From Bacillus wiedmannii (GTDB taxonomy: Bacteria > Bacillota > Bacilli > Bacillales > Bacillaceae_G): a DNA stretch of 64,000 nucleotides. The position numbers were made by a program, and so were the translations under genes. The notes under the pieces are model-generated. The model saw only the letters and a program-made list of their open reading frames with translations, did no database searches and had not been told where the DNA came from. Below, one piece after another: positions 1 through 9,354 of the stretch (positions within the stretch are counted from its first letter, which is position 1; the number at the start of each line of letters is the position of its first letter). Where the stretch lies: the NCBI RefSeq assembly GCF_001583695.1, contig NZ_LOBC01000020.1, forward strand, positions 1 through 64,000, given 5' to 3'.

Positions 1-1092
1 GAACAAGAAAAAGTGCTTAGAAACCATGCTGGTGCTGCAAGATTTGCTTATAACTATTGTAAAAGAATGAGTGATAGATACTATAAGCTATTTGGAAAAT
101 CTGTTTCACAGTTAGCTTTACAGAAACGATTTACAAAGATCAAGAAGCGAAAGAGATATGAGTGGTTAAAAGACATCAACGCACAAGTTCCCAAACAGGC
201 TTCAAAAGATTTTGATACGGCGAGGAGACATTCGTTCAAAAAGTACAAAAATGGTTATCACACTTCTTATAAATCCAAAAAAGATTTAATTCAAAGTTTT
301 TATGCCAATTATGAAAGACTGATTATAGGAAAGAAAGTAGTTGATATTCAGTCTATTGGAGAAGTGAAAACAAGCCAACAACTACCAAGAAACAAGAAGC
401 CATCAAATCCAAGAGTTACCTTTGATGGGCGTCACTGGTGGATTAGTGTAGGGTTCCAAGAAGACTTTGAATTACAAGAATTAACCGCTGAGTCGATTGG
501 TGTGGATGTTGGTTTAAAAGAGCTGTTTGTGGCTTCTAATGGTATGAAGGAACGAAATATAAACAAAGATGCCAAGGTTAAAAAACTTTTGAAAAGGAAA
601 AAGTCAGCGCAAAGAGATATGGCTAGGAGATTTAAAAAAGGTGTGAAAATTCAATCTGCCGGATATGAAAAAGCTAAAACTGAGCACCTGCGGTTATCTA
701 GGAAAATTATGAATATCCGAAATAACCATATCCATCAAGCAACAGCTAAATTGGTGAAAACCAAACCAATGAGGATTGTTGTGGAAGAATTACCTGTCTC
801 AAACCTGTTAAAAAACAAAAAACTATCGAAAGCATTTTCATTTCAAAAATTAAACTTCTTCTTCCAATGTTTGTCATACAAGTGCGAGAAGTATGGAATT
901 GAGTATGTAAAAGCTGATAAATGGTTCGCCTCAAGCCAGATTTGCTCATGTTGCGGAGTGAAATACGACCATTCAGTTCAACTCGAAGGACAGTGGAGTT
1001 TAAAAATACGTGAGTGGCGTTGTGTTCCATGCAATAGCCATCATGATAGAGATTTAAATGCTGCGATAAATTTATCAAGATGGGTAAAATAA
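1..1092 (+). CDS. tnpB: IS605-family TnpB (OrfB), 5' end outside window
   Basis: RNA-guided nuclease of the IS200/IS605 (IS1341-type) transposons. The frame is open to base 1, so the N-terminus lies outside the window; an internal GTG at 13 is only an apparent start. The RuvC-like catalytic residues are all present: Asp in the IGVDVG motif (bases 505-507), Glu in IVVEEL (784-786) and Asp in HDRDLNAA (1051-1053). A four-cysteine zinc ribbon (CSCC, then CVPC) sits between the last two. The N-terminal RNA-binding part (NHAGAARFAYNY) is also typical. No tnpA (Y1 transposase) is visible, so this is either a tnpB-only element or tnpA lies upstream. The protein looks intact and potentially active. 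Family identity is certain; activity is inferred. Confidence 0.93.
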   Translation, partial: EQEKVLRNHAGAARFAYNYCKRMSDRYYKLFGKSVSQLALQKRFTKIKKRKRYEWLKDINAQVPKQASKDFDTARRHSFKKYKNGYHTSYKSKKDLIQSFYANYERLIIGKKVVDIQSIGEVKTSQQLPRNKKPSNPRVTFDGRHWWISVGFQEDFELQELTAESIGVDVGLKELFVASNGMKERNINKDAKVKKLLKRKKSAQRDMARRFKKGVKIQSAGYEKAKTEHLRLSRKIMNIRNNHIHQATAKLVKTKPMRIVVEELPVSNLLKNKKLSKAFSFQKLNFFFQCLSYKCEKYGIEYVKADKWFASSQICSCCGVKYDHSVQLEGQWSLKIREWRCVPCNSHHDRDLNAAINLSRWVK

Positions 1093-1205
1093 ATGCTTGA
1101 TAATAGGAGGTAACGATACTGCCTCGTGTGGAGTGTTATACCCCTCGTCCCTTTGGGGTTGCGAGAACACGATGAAGCACTAACTTGTGTGAATTTGATT
1201 GAATT
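1093..1205 (+). ncRNA. Possible omega RNA / right end of the tnpB element
   Basis: Directly after the tnpB stop is a structured, non-coding stretch. CTCGTGT (1123-1129) can pair with ACACGA (1167-1172), enclosing a CCCC/GGGG hairpin at about 1141-1158, followed by a small CAC...GTG hairpin near 1178-1190. TnpB elements are known to make a guide (omega) RNA from the 3' end of tnpB and the transposon right end. The true 3' boundary, and therefore the guide, cannot be fixed by eye; it should start near 1190-1205. Confidence 0.4.
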
Positions 1206-1380
1206 GTATAGATTTAGTTAAGTTTATCGTATCGGAAGTTATTTGCACGGTAATGAAAGAAAACGGTACAATAGAAAGTAGTAATGCGGTATCGGTGTCA
1301 TATTCGAATCGTTATGAGTGAAAGTACAAGAAGAAGTATGCTTATTCTAGAGGTTGCGTTCTTACACTTAGTTGCTTATG

Positions 1381-1476
1381 ATAAAGTGAAACTTTAATCA
1401 GTGGGGGATGGTTCATCCCCACTGATTATCAGCCCTCACTAATCAGGGTCTTACTGCCCGCAAATAGCGAGATAAA
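1381..1476 (+). repeat. bcr1-type repeat, short (internally deleted) copy
   Basis: An element bounded by ATAAA on both sides (1381-1385 and 1472-1476; TTTAT on the other strand). It contains an 11-bp inverted repeat, AATCAGTGGGG (1396-1406) and CCCCACTGATT (1417-1427), and ends with a GGGTCTTACTGCCCG segment. Both ends match the full copy at 31485-31641, read on the opposite strand, but the middle is missing. bcr1 is a non-autonomous element of the B. cereus group. It sits in the upstream region of ypiA. Confidence 0.75.
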
Positions 1477-1517
1477 TGAACAGAAAATAATATTTTTTAG
1501 AATTAAAGGAGACGTTT

Positions 1518-2780
1518 ATGCAAAAGTTTGAACAAGCTGTTTCATATATTGAAAATGGTGAAGCGGAAAAAGGATTACAATTATTAAAAGAACAATTAAA
1601 AATTGCGAATGATGAAGAGAAGTATGATATTGCTCGTTACTATCATACACTTGGATTTACGGATGAAGCGTTAGCTATTACAGAAGACTTGCGTTTATTG
1701 TACCCGGAAGAAAGTGAATTCACTGTATTTTTAGCAGAATTATATATTGATCTAGACAAAGAAGATGAAGCAATTGAAGTGCTTCATGATATTCCAGAAA
1801 ATGATGATTTATATGTTCAATCGTTATTACTTGTTGCAGATTTATTCCAAATGCAAGGTTTCGATGATGTAGCAGAACAAAAACTATTAAAGGCGAAAGA
1901 AATGATGCCTGATGAACCTGTTATTACGTTTGGATTAGCAGAGTTATATAGTAGTAAAGGTGAAGAACAAAAGGCAATCACTCATTATGAGTCGCTATTA
2001 GCGGAACATAAAGTAATGGGTGGAGTTGTCATTGCACTTCGCCTCGCAGAAACGTTAAGTGCGATTGGAAATTGGGAAGAAGCGATCGCTTACTACGAAG
2101 CCGGTTTAGAGGAACAAAAAGATATCCACTCATTATTTGGATATGCCTTCACATTATACCAAGGTGAAGAATACCAAAGAGCAATTGGTGCTTGGCAAGA
2201 ACTAAAAGAATTAGATCCGGAGTATGCATCGCTTTACATGTATTTAGCGAAAAGCTATGAAAAAGAAGGAATGCTTCAAGAAAGCTATGAAACACTTCAA
2301 GAAGGAATTAAAGTAGATGAGCTTTCTGTACCATTTTACGTAGAATTAGCGAACATTGCGGCGAAATTAGGGAAAATAGTGGAAGCAGAGGAAGTGCTTC
2401 AAAAAGCGCTTGAGTTAGATCCAGGACATTTAGGTGCGATATTAAAATATGCGTATATCTTAAAAGAACAAGAAAAGTATGAAGAGCTAATTGCAGTTGT
2501 AGAGCGTGCGATTGATAGCGGAGAACCAGATACACAACTACTTTGGGATCTTGCATTTGCAAAAAAACAATTAGAAATGTATTCGGATGCATTAAAACAC
2601 TATGAAAGTGCATATACTTCTTTTAAGAATCATCCAGACTTCTTGGAAGAGTACGGTTATTTCTTATTGGAAGAAGGTATGCGAAAAGAGGCGAAAGAAG
2701 TATTTACTCAGTTAATACAACTAGACCCGACACAAATTCATATTGAAGAATTGTTATATAATTTAGAGGATTTTTCATAA
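1518..2780 (+). CDS. ypiA: Tetratricopeptide-repeat protein YpiA
   Basis: A 420-residue all-helical protein made of about ten TPR units with the usual pattern of small and aromatic residues (for example ALELDPGHLGA and LAEALYSSKGEEQKA-like helices). It has no signal peptide or membrane segment, so it should be a cytosolic scaffold. The start at 1518 follows AAAGGAGACG at a normal distance. It is first in the ypiA-ypiB-ypiF-qcrABC order also known from B. subtilis. Its molecular partner is not evident from sequence. A bcr1 element lies in its upstream region, so its promoter must be read together with that repeat. Confidence 0.9.
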   Translation: MQKFEQAVSYIENGEAEKGLQLLKEQLKIANDEEKYDIARYYHTLGFTDEALAITEDLRLLYPEESEFTVFLAELYIDLDKEDEAIEVLHDIPENDDLYVQSLLLVADLFQMQGFDDVAEQKLLKAKEMMPDEPVITFGLAELYSSKGEEQKAITHYESLLAEHKVMGGVVIALRLAETLSAIGNWEEAIAYYEAGLEEQKDIHSLFGYAFTLYQGEEYQRAIGAWQELKELDPEYASLYMYLAKSYEKEGMLQESYETLQEGIKVDELSVPFYVELANIAAKLGKIVEAEEVLQKALELDPGHLGAILKYAYILKEQEKYEELIAVVERAIDSGEPDTQLLWDLAFAKKQLEMYSDALKHYESAYTSFKNHPDFLEEYGYFLLEEGMRKEAKEVFTQLIQLDPTQIHIEELLYNLEDFS

Positions 2781-2796
2781 GTTGGAAGGAAACTGA

Positions 2797-3390
<594 letters not shown>

Positions 3391-3435
3391 AATTCATTTG
3401 GATTCATAAAATTTTACAAATTTCAGACTTTTTGA

Positions 3436-3471
3436 GAAAAACTACCTTAATATAGGTAGTTTTTCTTTTTT
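3436..3471 (+). terminator. Rho-independent terminator after ypiB
   Basis: A 12-bp inverted repeat (GAAAAACTACCT / AGGTAGTTTTTC) with a short loop is followed by a T run. Confidence 0.85.
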
Positions 3472-3544
3472 TACCTCTTTTAGTATGGTTTAATATATAT
3501 AAAGTGAAAGTTCTGTCATTTACAAATGAAGGGAGGGAAGACAT

Positions 3545-4000
3545 TTGAAATGGAGTGTAAAAGATGTGGAGCAGTTTGAGCAAGCAAGAGAGTATGTAGA
3601 TACTGGTGTTATACCACTTTTATCAATTTCGGCAGCAAAAGAAATGAAAATGGTAGTAGAACAAGGTGAATTTATCGAATTGTTGAGTATGGAGTTGGAA
3701 AGAGAATATAAAGGAAGAGTACTTTTACTACCTGCATTTACGTATTTAGTAGAAAGTCAAAAAAATGAAAAAGGTCGTTTGCAAGAATGGACAAATCATT
3801 TGCAAAAGCAAGGTTTTAAGCATATTGCTTATGTTACAAGTGATTTTTCATGGAAAGAAGATATGCAAGAGTTACAAGGAGATTTATTTTGGTTTCCTTC
3901 ATTAGCGTTAGAACAATTTAGTGATCAAGCGAAAAGAGAAGTTATTCATGCACATATAAAAAATATAATGGTGATGCTAGAAGAAAAGTGGGGAAAGTAA
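3545..4000 (+). CDS. ypiF: DUF2487 protein YpiF
   Basis: A 151-residue cytosolic protein of the DUF2487/YpiF family. The start is TTG at 3545, preceded by GGGAGGG (about 3532-3538); the nearby ATG at 3550 is out of frame, so the TTG start is well supported. It lies between ypiB and qcrA as in B. subtilis. The function is unknown. A separate promoter for qcrA lies just downstream, so ypiF need not be in the qcr transcript. Confidence 0.85.
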   Translation: MKWSVKDVEQFEQAREYVDTGVIPLLSISAAKEMKMVVEQGEFIELLSMELEREYKGRVLLLPAFTYLVESQKNEKGRLQEWTNHLQKQGFKHIAYVTSDFSWKEDMQELQGDLFWFPSLALEQFSDQAKREVIHAHIKNIMVMLEEKWGK

Positions 4001-4040
4001 TAATAAACAGAAAGTTCTTATTATTATGAGTAGTATGATA

Positions 4041-4069
4041 TTGACCTGTACCTAAGCGTATTATATCAT
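4041..4069 (+). promoter_or_regulatory. Putative sigma-A promoter of qcrABC
   Basis: TTGACC (4041-4046), 17-bp spacer and TATCAT (4064-4069), about 75 bases before the qcrA GTG. Confidence 0.6.
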
Positions 4070-4143
4070 GATAGTGTCCTAGTTTTTATTTTTTATATAA
4101 TTTATCACGAGGGGACAATTTCTGATAGAGGGGGGAAATTTTC

Positions 4144-4656
4144 GTGAGCGAGAAAGAACATCGTGTATCAAGAAGACAGTTTTTAAATTACACCCTTACA
4201 GGGGTAGGAGGCTTTATGGCAGCGGGTATTTTAATGCCGATGACGCGATTTGCGCTTGATCCGGTGTTAAGAAAAGAAGCGGGAACGGATATGGTTGCTG
4301 TTGCACAAGTAAAGGATATTACAACAGAGCCGAAACGTTTCGATTTTAAGGTGAAGCAGGTTGATGGTTGGTACAAGTCCGAAGAGCCAAAATCAGCTTG
4401 GGTTCATAAAGATGAAAGCGGAGACATTGTTGCGTTCTCTCCAGTATGTAAACATTTGGGATGTACAGTTAACTGGAATTCGGACAAAGCACATCCGAAT
4501 CAATTCTTTTGTCCATGTCACGGGGGCCGTTACACAAAAGACGGGATGAACATCAAAGGTACGCCGCCCCTTGCTCCGCTTGATGTATACGAGTCCAAAG
4601 TAAAAGATGGAACGCTGTATTTAGGCAAAGCGAAGCCAAAAGGGGGTGCAAAGTAG
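4144..4656 (+). CDS. qcrA: Menaquinol:cytochrome c reductase Rieske iron-sulfur subunit QcrA
   Basis: The 170-residue Rieske subunit of the bc (b6c) complex, which passes electrons from menaquinol to cytochrome c. The [2Fe-2S] ligands are visible in CKHLGC and CPCHGG, near residues 102-130. The N-terminus carries a twin-arginine motif (SRRQFLNYT) before a hydrophobic anchor, which fits Tat-dependent insertion with the cluster outside the membrane. The start is GTG at 4144 behind a GGGGGG-type ribosome site. The stop abuts the qcrB start with no gap, indicating translational coupling. Length and order match the qcrABC operon of Bacillus. Confidence 0.97.
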   Translation: MSEKEHRVSRRQFLNYTLTGVGGFMAAGILMPMTRFALDPVLRKEAGTDMVAVAQVKDITTEPKRFDFKVKQVDGWYKSEEPKSAWVHKDESGDIVAFSPVCKHLGCTVNWNSDKAHPNQFFCPCHGGRYTKDGMNIKGTPPLAPLDVYESKVKDGTLYLGKAKPKGGAK

Positions 4657-5331
4657 ATGCTAAATAAAATTTATGATTGGGTAGATGAAAGGTTAGATAT
4701 TACACCAATATGGCGTGATATCGCTGATCATGAAGTACCTGAACATGTAAACCCGGCACATCACTTTTCTGCATTCGTTTATTGCTTTGGAGGACTTACC
4801 TTTTTCGTTACTGTAATTCAAATTTTATCAGGAATGTTTTTGACGATGTATTATGTGCCTGATATTAAAAATGCTTGGGAATCGGTTTATTATTTACAAA
4901 ATGAAGTTGCATATGGGCAAATTGTTCGTGGTATGCACCACTGGGGCGCTAGTCTCGTCATTGTAATGATGTTTTTACATACACTTAGAGTTTTCTTCCA
5001 GGGTGCGTATAAAAAGCCTCGTGAGTTAAACTGGATTGTTGGTGTTCTTATTTTCTTTGTTATGTTAGGTCTTGGTTTTACCGGATATTTATTACCGTGG
5101 GATATGAAAGCATTATTTGCTACGAAAGTAGGGATTCAAATTGCAGAGCAAACGCCGCTCATTGGTCCTTATATTAAAACATTACTCGCTGGTCATTCCG
5201 AAATTGTTGGCGCTCAAACATTAACTCGCTTCTTTGCTATTCACGTCTTCTTCTTACCAGCAGCACTTCTAGGTTTAATGGCCTTCCACTTCATCATGAT
5301 TCGCAAACAAGGTATTTCCGGTCCGCTATAA
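4657..5331 (+). CDS. qcrB: Menaquinol:cytochrome c reductase cytochrome b subunit QcrB
   Basis: A 224-residue cytochrome b6-type subunit with four hydrophobic segments. Heme-ligand histidines lie in helices B and D (MHHWGASLVIVMMFLHTLRVF and FFAIHVFFLPAALLGLMAFHF). The LPWD motif (GYLLPWDMKA) is present. It holds the quinone-binding b hemes of the complex. ATG 4657 follows the qcrA stop directly. The remaining helices of a full cytochrome b are carried by the downstream QcrC, the b6/subunit IV split usual in Bacillus. Confidence 0.97.
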   Translation: MLNKIYDWVDERLDITPIWRDIADHEVPEHVNPAHHFSAFVYCFGGLTFFVTVIQILSGMFLTMYYVPDIKNAWESVYYLQNEVAYGQIVRGMHHWGASLVIVMMFLHTLRVFFQGAYKKPRELNWIVGVLIFFVMLGLGFTGYLLPWDMKALFATKVGIQIAEQTPLIGPYIKTLLAGHSEIVGAQTLTRFFAIHVFFLPAALLGLMAFHFIMIRKQGISGPL

Positions 5332-5374
5332 GAGATTGCTAAATTAAAGGGGAAAGAACTAAAGGAGGGAGATT

Positions 5375-6142
5375 ATGCATCGAGGCAAAGGGATGAAGTT
5401 TGTAGGAGATTCTCGGGTACCAGTAGCTCGGAAACCAAATATTCCAAAAGACTATTCTGAATACCCAGGAAAAACAGAAGCGTTTTGGCCGAACTTCTTG
5501 TTAAAAGAATGGATGGTTGGTGCAGTTTTTTTAATCGGTTATTTATGTTTAACAGTGGCGCATCCGTCACCACTTGAGAGAATGGCGGATCCAACTGATG
5601 CCGGATATATACCACTTCCAGATTGGTATTTCTTATTCTTGTATCAGTTATTAAAGTATTCTTATGCTTCTGGTTCATTTACTGTAATTGGAGCGTTTAT
5701 TATGCCAGGGATTGCGTTTGGCGCATTACTGTTAGCTCCATTTCTTGATCGAGGCCCAGAAAGACGCCCATTGAAGCGTCCTGTAGCAACTGGATTTATG
5801 CTTTTAGCAATTGCATCGATTATCTTTTTAACTTGGGAATCTGTAGCACACCACGACTGGGAAGCTGCAAAAAAACAAGGAGCAATTGTAAAAACAGCAC
5901 CAGTTGATAAAAATGATGACGGCTATAAATTAATGCAAAAAAATACTTGTTTAACATGTCACGGTGACAATTTACAAGGCGGGGCAGCAGCACCGGCACT
6001 GCAAAATTTAACTTTAAAGCCAGAAGAAATTGCTAAAATTGCGAAAGATGGAAAAGGTTCAATGCCTAAAGGCGTATTTAAAGGTACGGATGAGGAATTG
6101 AAGAAGCTTTCGGAATTCATTGCTAAGTATAATAAAAAATAA
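5375..6142 (+). CDS. qcrC: Menaquinol:cytochrome c reductase cytochrome b/c subunit QcrC
   Basis: A 255-residue fusion. The N-terminal part (about 40-160) has three hydrophobic segments and corresponds to subunit IV, with the PDWY motif. The C-terminal part is a cytochrome c domain with heme site CLTCH (about residue 192-196) and a likely axial Met in GSMPKGVF. It completes the bc complex on the outer face of the membrane. The start follows AAGGAGGGAG. A strong terminator begins two bases after the stop and closes the operon. Confidence 0.97.
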   Translation: MHRGKGMKFVGDSRVPVARKPNIPKDYSEYPGKTEAFWPNFLLKEWMVGAVFLIGYLCLTVAHPSPLERMADPTDAGYIPLPDWYFLFLYQLLKYSYASGSFTVIGAFIMPGIAFGALLLAPFLDRGPERRPLKRPVATGFMLLAIASIIFLTWESVAHHDWEAAKKQGAIVKTAPVDKNDDGYKLMQKNTCLTCHGDNLQGGAAAPALQNLTLKPEEIAKIAKDGKGSMPKGVFKGTDEELKKLSEFIAKYNKK

Positions 6143-6143
6143 T

Positions 6144-6182
6144 AAAAAGCTGACTACAAAATTTGTAGTCAGCTTTTTATTT
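6144..6182 (+). terminator. Terminator of qcrABC
   Basis: A long inverted repeat (AAAAAGCTGACTACAAA / TTTGTAGTCAGCTTTTT) ends in T residues. Confidence 0.9.
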
Positions 6183-6208
6183 TGATGAAAGAAAGTTTAC
6201 TATATAAT
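6182..6208 (+). promoter_or_regulatory. Putative promoter of ypjA
   Basis: TTGATG (6182-6187), 15-bp spacer and TATAAT (6203-6208). It lies directly behind the qcr terminator and supports a translation start at 6230 rather than at the upstream ATG 6185. Confidence 0.45.
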
Positions 6209-6229
6209 AGAGTAGAGTTTGAGGAAAGA

Positions 6230-6853
6230 ATGACTTTGTTTGAAAGGTGTTGGACATACAGCTTGGTTTATTTGTATGCAATGTTAAGACAACGCTCTAT
6301 ATTATTATTTTTATTAGTTGTTAACATATTAGGCACAATATACGGATTTATATGGTATGGAAATCAATTAAAAGAAACCTCACCTATATTTTGGCCGTTT
6401 GTACCCGATAGCCCGATGGCGAGTCTCTTTTTTGTCTTTGTTTTAATTGCTTTTTTAAGAAAGAGAAATTGGGGATTAATAGAGGCGCTAGCGATTGTTA
6501 CTTTAATGAAATATGGTATATGGGCTGTTGTTGTAAATGCAATTATGATCTATGTAAAAGGTCCTATTGGTCTTATGGGGTATATGTTAATGCTTTCGCA
6601 CTTTGCGATGGCAGTACAAGGATTGTTATATGCACCGTTTTACCGTATAAAAAAATGGCATTTTGCGGTAGCATCTATATGGACATTACATAATGATGCA
6701 ATTGATTATTTATTTTGGCAAATGCCGAGATATGGAATTATGCATTTGTTTGTAGAAGAAATTGGTTACTTTACGTTTTGGCTAAGCATCGTCACACTAT
6801 GTCTTACATATTATTATTGCTTGCGTGAGAACCGAAAACAGTTTTCTTTATGA
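6230..6853 (+). CDS. ypjA: DUF1405 membrane protein YpjA
   Basis: A 207-residue integral membrane protein with about six hydrophobic segments, of the DUF1405/YpjA family; function unknown. The frame stays open upstream to 6182, but ATG 6230 is chosen because GAGG (6221-6224) stands just before it and a good -10 hexamer overlaps the upstream alternative. The motif WTLHNDAIDYLFWQMPRYG near the end is a recognisable conserved loop. It precedes a DUF1461 gene and ypjB. Confidence 0.8.
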   Translation: MTLFERCWTYSLVYLYAMLRQRSILLFLLVVNILGTIYGFIWYGNQLKETSPIFWPFVPDSPMASLFFVFVLIAFLRKRNWGLIEALAIVTLMKYGIWAVVVNAIMIYVKGPIGLMGYMLMLSHFAMAVQGLLYAPFYRIKKWHFAVASIWTLHNDAIDYLFWQMPRYGIMHLFVEEIGYFTFWLSIVTLCLTYYYCLRENRKQFSL

Positions 6854-6878
6854 TAGTTAGAACATGTAGGGGGAGAAA

Positions 6879-7565
6879 ATGAAGAAAAATAAGAGTGGTA
6901 CAAAAATATTGGATCGATTGATTACTATAGTTGTTTCATATAGTATAGCATTTTCTATATTTGCACTCGCAACAACGGCGGTTGTATACGGAAAATGGCT
7001 ATATTATTTTGAAATTGATTTTTTAAACATTCCAGATTTAGCGGATATGACGAAGGATGATATTAAAAGAAATTATGATGTGCTTATTACATATTTATCG
7101 CCGTTTTATGATGGAGCATTGCAGTTGCCAACATTAGATATGTCTACAAATGGCCGTATTCATTTTGTAGATGTTAAAAATATTTTAGTAAAGATTCAAT
7201 ATGTAATGTATGCGACAATTATGATTGCAATAATAGGCGGGATTTATTTATTAAAAAAGAAAAATGAAAAGTTTTTACTGCACGGATCAATTTTAACAAT
7301 TATCTTACCGATCGCGCTCATGTTACCGATCGCTATTAATTTTGAAAAGAGTTTTGTATTATTCCATAAGCTGTTATTCAGTAATGATTATTGGATGTTT
7401 GATATTGAAACGGATCCAATTATATTAATGTTACCAGAAGAATTCTTTATGCATGCTGCGTGTGCAATTTTATTATTTATTTTATGTGGCAGCATACTTT
7501 GTTACAGCTTGTATAGATATTTCGTAAAAAAGAAAAGGATTTCAAAGGAAAAATTCTCTGTTTAA
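6879..7565 (+). CDS. DUF1461 (TIGR01906-type) integral membrane protein
   Basis: A 228-residue membrane protein with four hydrophobic segments (about 12-35, 108-125, 133-152 and 190-215). The loop between the first two contains the DUF1461 signature, with LPTLDMSTNGRIHFVDVK. The start at 6879 follows GTAGGGGGAG. It lies between ypjA and ypjB, where I do not expect a gene in B. subtilis, so it seems to be a group-specific insertion in this operon. Function unknown. Confidence 0.75.
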   Translation: MKKNKSGTKILDRLITIVVSYSIAFSIFALATTAVVYGKWLYYFEIDFLNIPDLADMTKDDIKRNYDVLITYLSPFYDGALQLPTLDMSTNGRIHFVDVKNILVKIQYVMYATIMIAIIGGIYLLKKKNEKFLLHGSILTIILPIALMLPIAINFEKSFVLFHKLLFSNDYWMFDIETDPIILMLPEEFFMHAACAILLFILCGSILCYSLYRYFVKKKRISKEKFSV

Positions 7566-7579
7566 AGAGAATTTTTTTG
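7549..7579 (+). terminator. Terminator after the DUF1461 gene
   Basis: AAATTCTCT (7551-7559) pairs with AGAGAATTT (7566-7574) and is followed by T residues. The stop codon lies in the loop. Confidence 0.7.
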
Positions 7580-7672
7580 TTTGTAAAACGATAATATATT
7601 TTTCGGTCCAGTTCTGTTCTATTCTTGTCCCAATTAACATATTTTGTACTAGTAGTTATAGGGGGGACCGTG

Positions 7673-8461
7673 ATGAAGAGAACATTAATTGGATTGATAG
7701 CATTTCTAATTATAATGTTTCCGTTACGTATATATGCTGAAGAGTGGAGTGAACTAACAGGGTTGTTAGACGACTCATTACAATTAGTGAAGCGTAATGA
7801 AGATGAAAAAGCAGTACAAGTATTACAACATTTCTCGGAGCAGTTTGTCATAAAGGGGAATGAAAAGAAGCAAGAAGTAACGCCAGATCAAGTTAGAGTT
7901 ATTTCTTTAGCCTACGACAAGGCGAAACAATCACTCGCGGAAACAGATTTAGGTAAACAAGTTAAAATTGATAATGTGTTAGCCCTACAGCTCGCTGTTG
8001 ATGCGAAAGTGTCGAAATATCAACCACTTTGGATGGAAAGAGAAAAAAAAGTAATGGGTGCCTTTTCTCAAATGGAAAAAGCGATGAAAAAAGAAGATAC
8101 GGGACAGTTTCAACAAACGTTAAACACATTTTTACATGAATTTAATATTATTTATCCAAGCTTAATGATTGCTTTGCCAGAAAACGAAGTGCAGCGTGTA
8201 AATGCCCATTTATCTTATTTGGATGAATTTCGTAACGTTATGTTAAAAACGAAAGGTGGGCAAATGCAATTAGGAATCATTAAAGGGGATTTGCAAAAAA
8301 TATTTCACACAGTAAAAAAAGATGAAATTGCACCCTCTCTCATTTGGTTTATGACAATTACTGGAGGTCTTATTTTATTCACATTAACTTATGTTGGATG
8401 GAGAAAGTATAAAGGAGAGAGAGAAAAAAGAAAAAGTAATGTACACTCTAAAAATAGATAA
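7673..8461 (+). CDS. ypjB: Sporulation-associated membrane protein YpjB
   Basis: A 262-residue protein with an N-terminal signal sequence ending near IYAEE, a charged helical outer domain and a C-terminal membrane anchor (about 219-240, LIWFMTITGGLILFTLTYVG) followed by a basic tail. This is the YpjB family, linked to sporulation in B. subtilis. ATG 7673 is chosen because GGGGGGACC stands just before it; upstream in-frame codons back to 7625 lack a ribosome site. It is followed by the zinc protease gene. Confidence 0.85.
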   Translation: MKRTLIGLIAFLIIMFPLRIYAEEWSELTGLLDDSLQLVKRNEDEKAVQVLQHFSEQFVIKGNEKKQEVTPDQVRVISLAYDKAKQSLAETDLGKQVKIDNVLALQLAVDAKVSKYQPLWMEREKKVMGAFSQMEKAMKKEDTGQFQQTLNTFLHEFNIIYPSLMIALPENEVQRVNAHLSYLDEFRNVMLKTKGGQMQLGIIKGDLQKIFHTVKKDEIAPSLIWFMTITGGLILFTLTYVGWRKYKGEREKRKSNVHSKNR

Positions 8462-8570
8462 TGCAATAAATAAAGATATGGATTGTAAGGTTTATTCATT
8501 GACAATGATGTCAGAAGAAAATAGAATGAGAAGTACTATAATTAAAACTTCAATGGAGGTTCAAAGGTTC

Positions 8571-9254
8571 ATGATGTTTTATTTAATTTACTTCGCGATC
8601 ATAATGATCATACCGTTGTATGCACAGTCAAAAGTACGTAGTGCCTATAGCAAGTATTCACAAGTTTATTCAACATCAGGTATGACAGGAGCGGAAGTGG
8701 CTCGAAAGATTTTAGATGAAAATGGATTATACAACGTAGCTGTAGAAGAAACACCAGGTCATTTATCAGACCATTATGATCCAACTGCCAAAACAGTTCG
8801 ATTATCAACAGATAACTATTACGGTCATTCAGTTGCTGGTACAGCAGTAGCAGCACACGAAGTAGGACACGCAATTCAAGATGCAAAAGATTATAACTTT
8901 ATGCGTATTCGTCATTCGTTAGTGCCTGTGGCGAATTTTGGATCGAATATATCATGGGTATTTATTATGATTGGTATATTTGCGACAATGTCAAAACTAT
9001 TGTTATTAGGAATTATTTTAATGGCAGCAGGTGTTGTGTTCCAACTCGTTACATTACCAGTTGAGTTTGATGCATCAAAGCGTGCAATGCAACAAATTGA
9101 AGCGTTAGGTATCGTATCAACAGATGAATATGGGCAAGCTCGTAAAGTATTAAATGCGGCAGCATTAACATATGTAGCGGCTGCAGCTGTTGCAGTATTT
9201 GAATTATTACGTCTCGTATTAATGTATACTGGTATGCAGCGTAGCGACGACTAA
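8571..9254 (+). CDS. YugP-like zinc metallopeptidase, membrane-bound
   Basis: A 227-residue protein of the Zn_peptidase_2 (YugP) family. It has an N-terminal membrane segment, the zinc site HEVGH near residue 98-102, preceded by AVAAHE, and two or three further hydrophobic segments. The start at 8571 is chosen because TGGAGG lies upstream and the preceding in-frame sequence (from 8391, overlapping ypjB) looks non-coding. The substrate is unknown. A terminator follows. Confidence 0.85.
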   Translation: MMFYLIYFAIIMIIPLYAQSKVRSAYSKYSQVYSTSGMTGAEVARKILDENGLYNVAVEETPGHLSDHYDPTAKTVRLSTDNYYGHSVAGTAVAAHEVGHAIQDAKDYNFMRIRHSLVPVANFGSNISWVFIMIGIFATMSKLLLLGIILMAAGVVFQLVTLPVEFDASKRAMQQIEALGIVSTDEYGQARKVLNAAALTYVAAAAVAVFELLRLVLMYTGMQRSDD

Positions 9255-9283
9255 AGACTATCAATTTTGATAGTCTTTTTTGT
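9253..9283 (+). terminator. Terminator after the zinc protease gene
   Basis: AAAGACTATCA / TGATAGTCTTT with a four-base loop and a T run. Confidence 0.85.
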
Positions 9284-9354
9284 TTTGTGGATTGAATTAT
9301 ATAATGTATTGCAAATAGAAATAATAGAAGTAATACGGAAAGGCGGTGGGGAAA

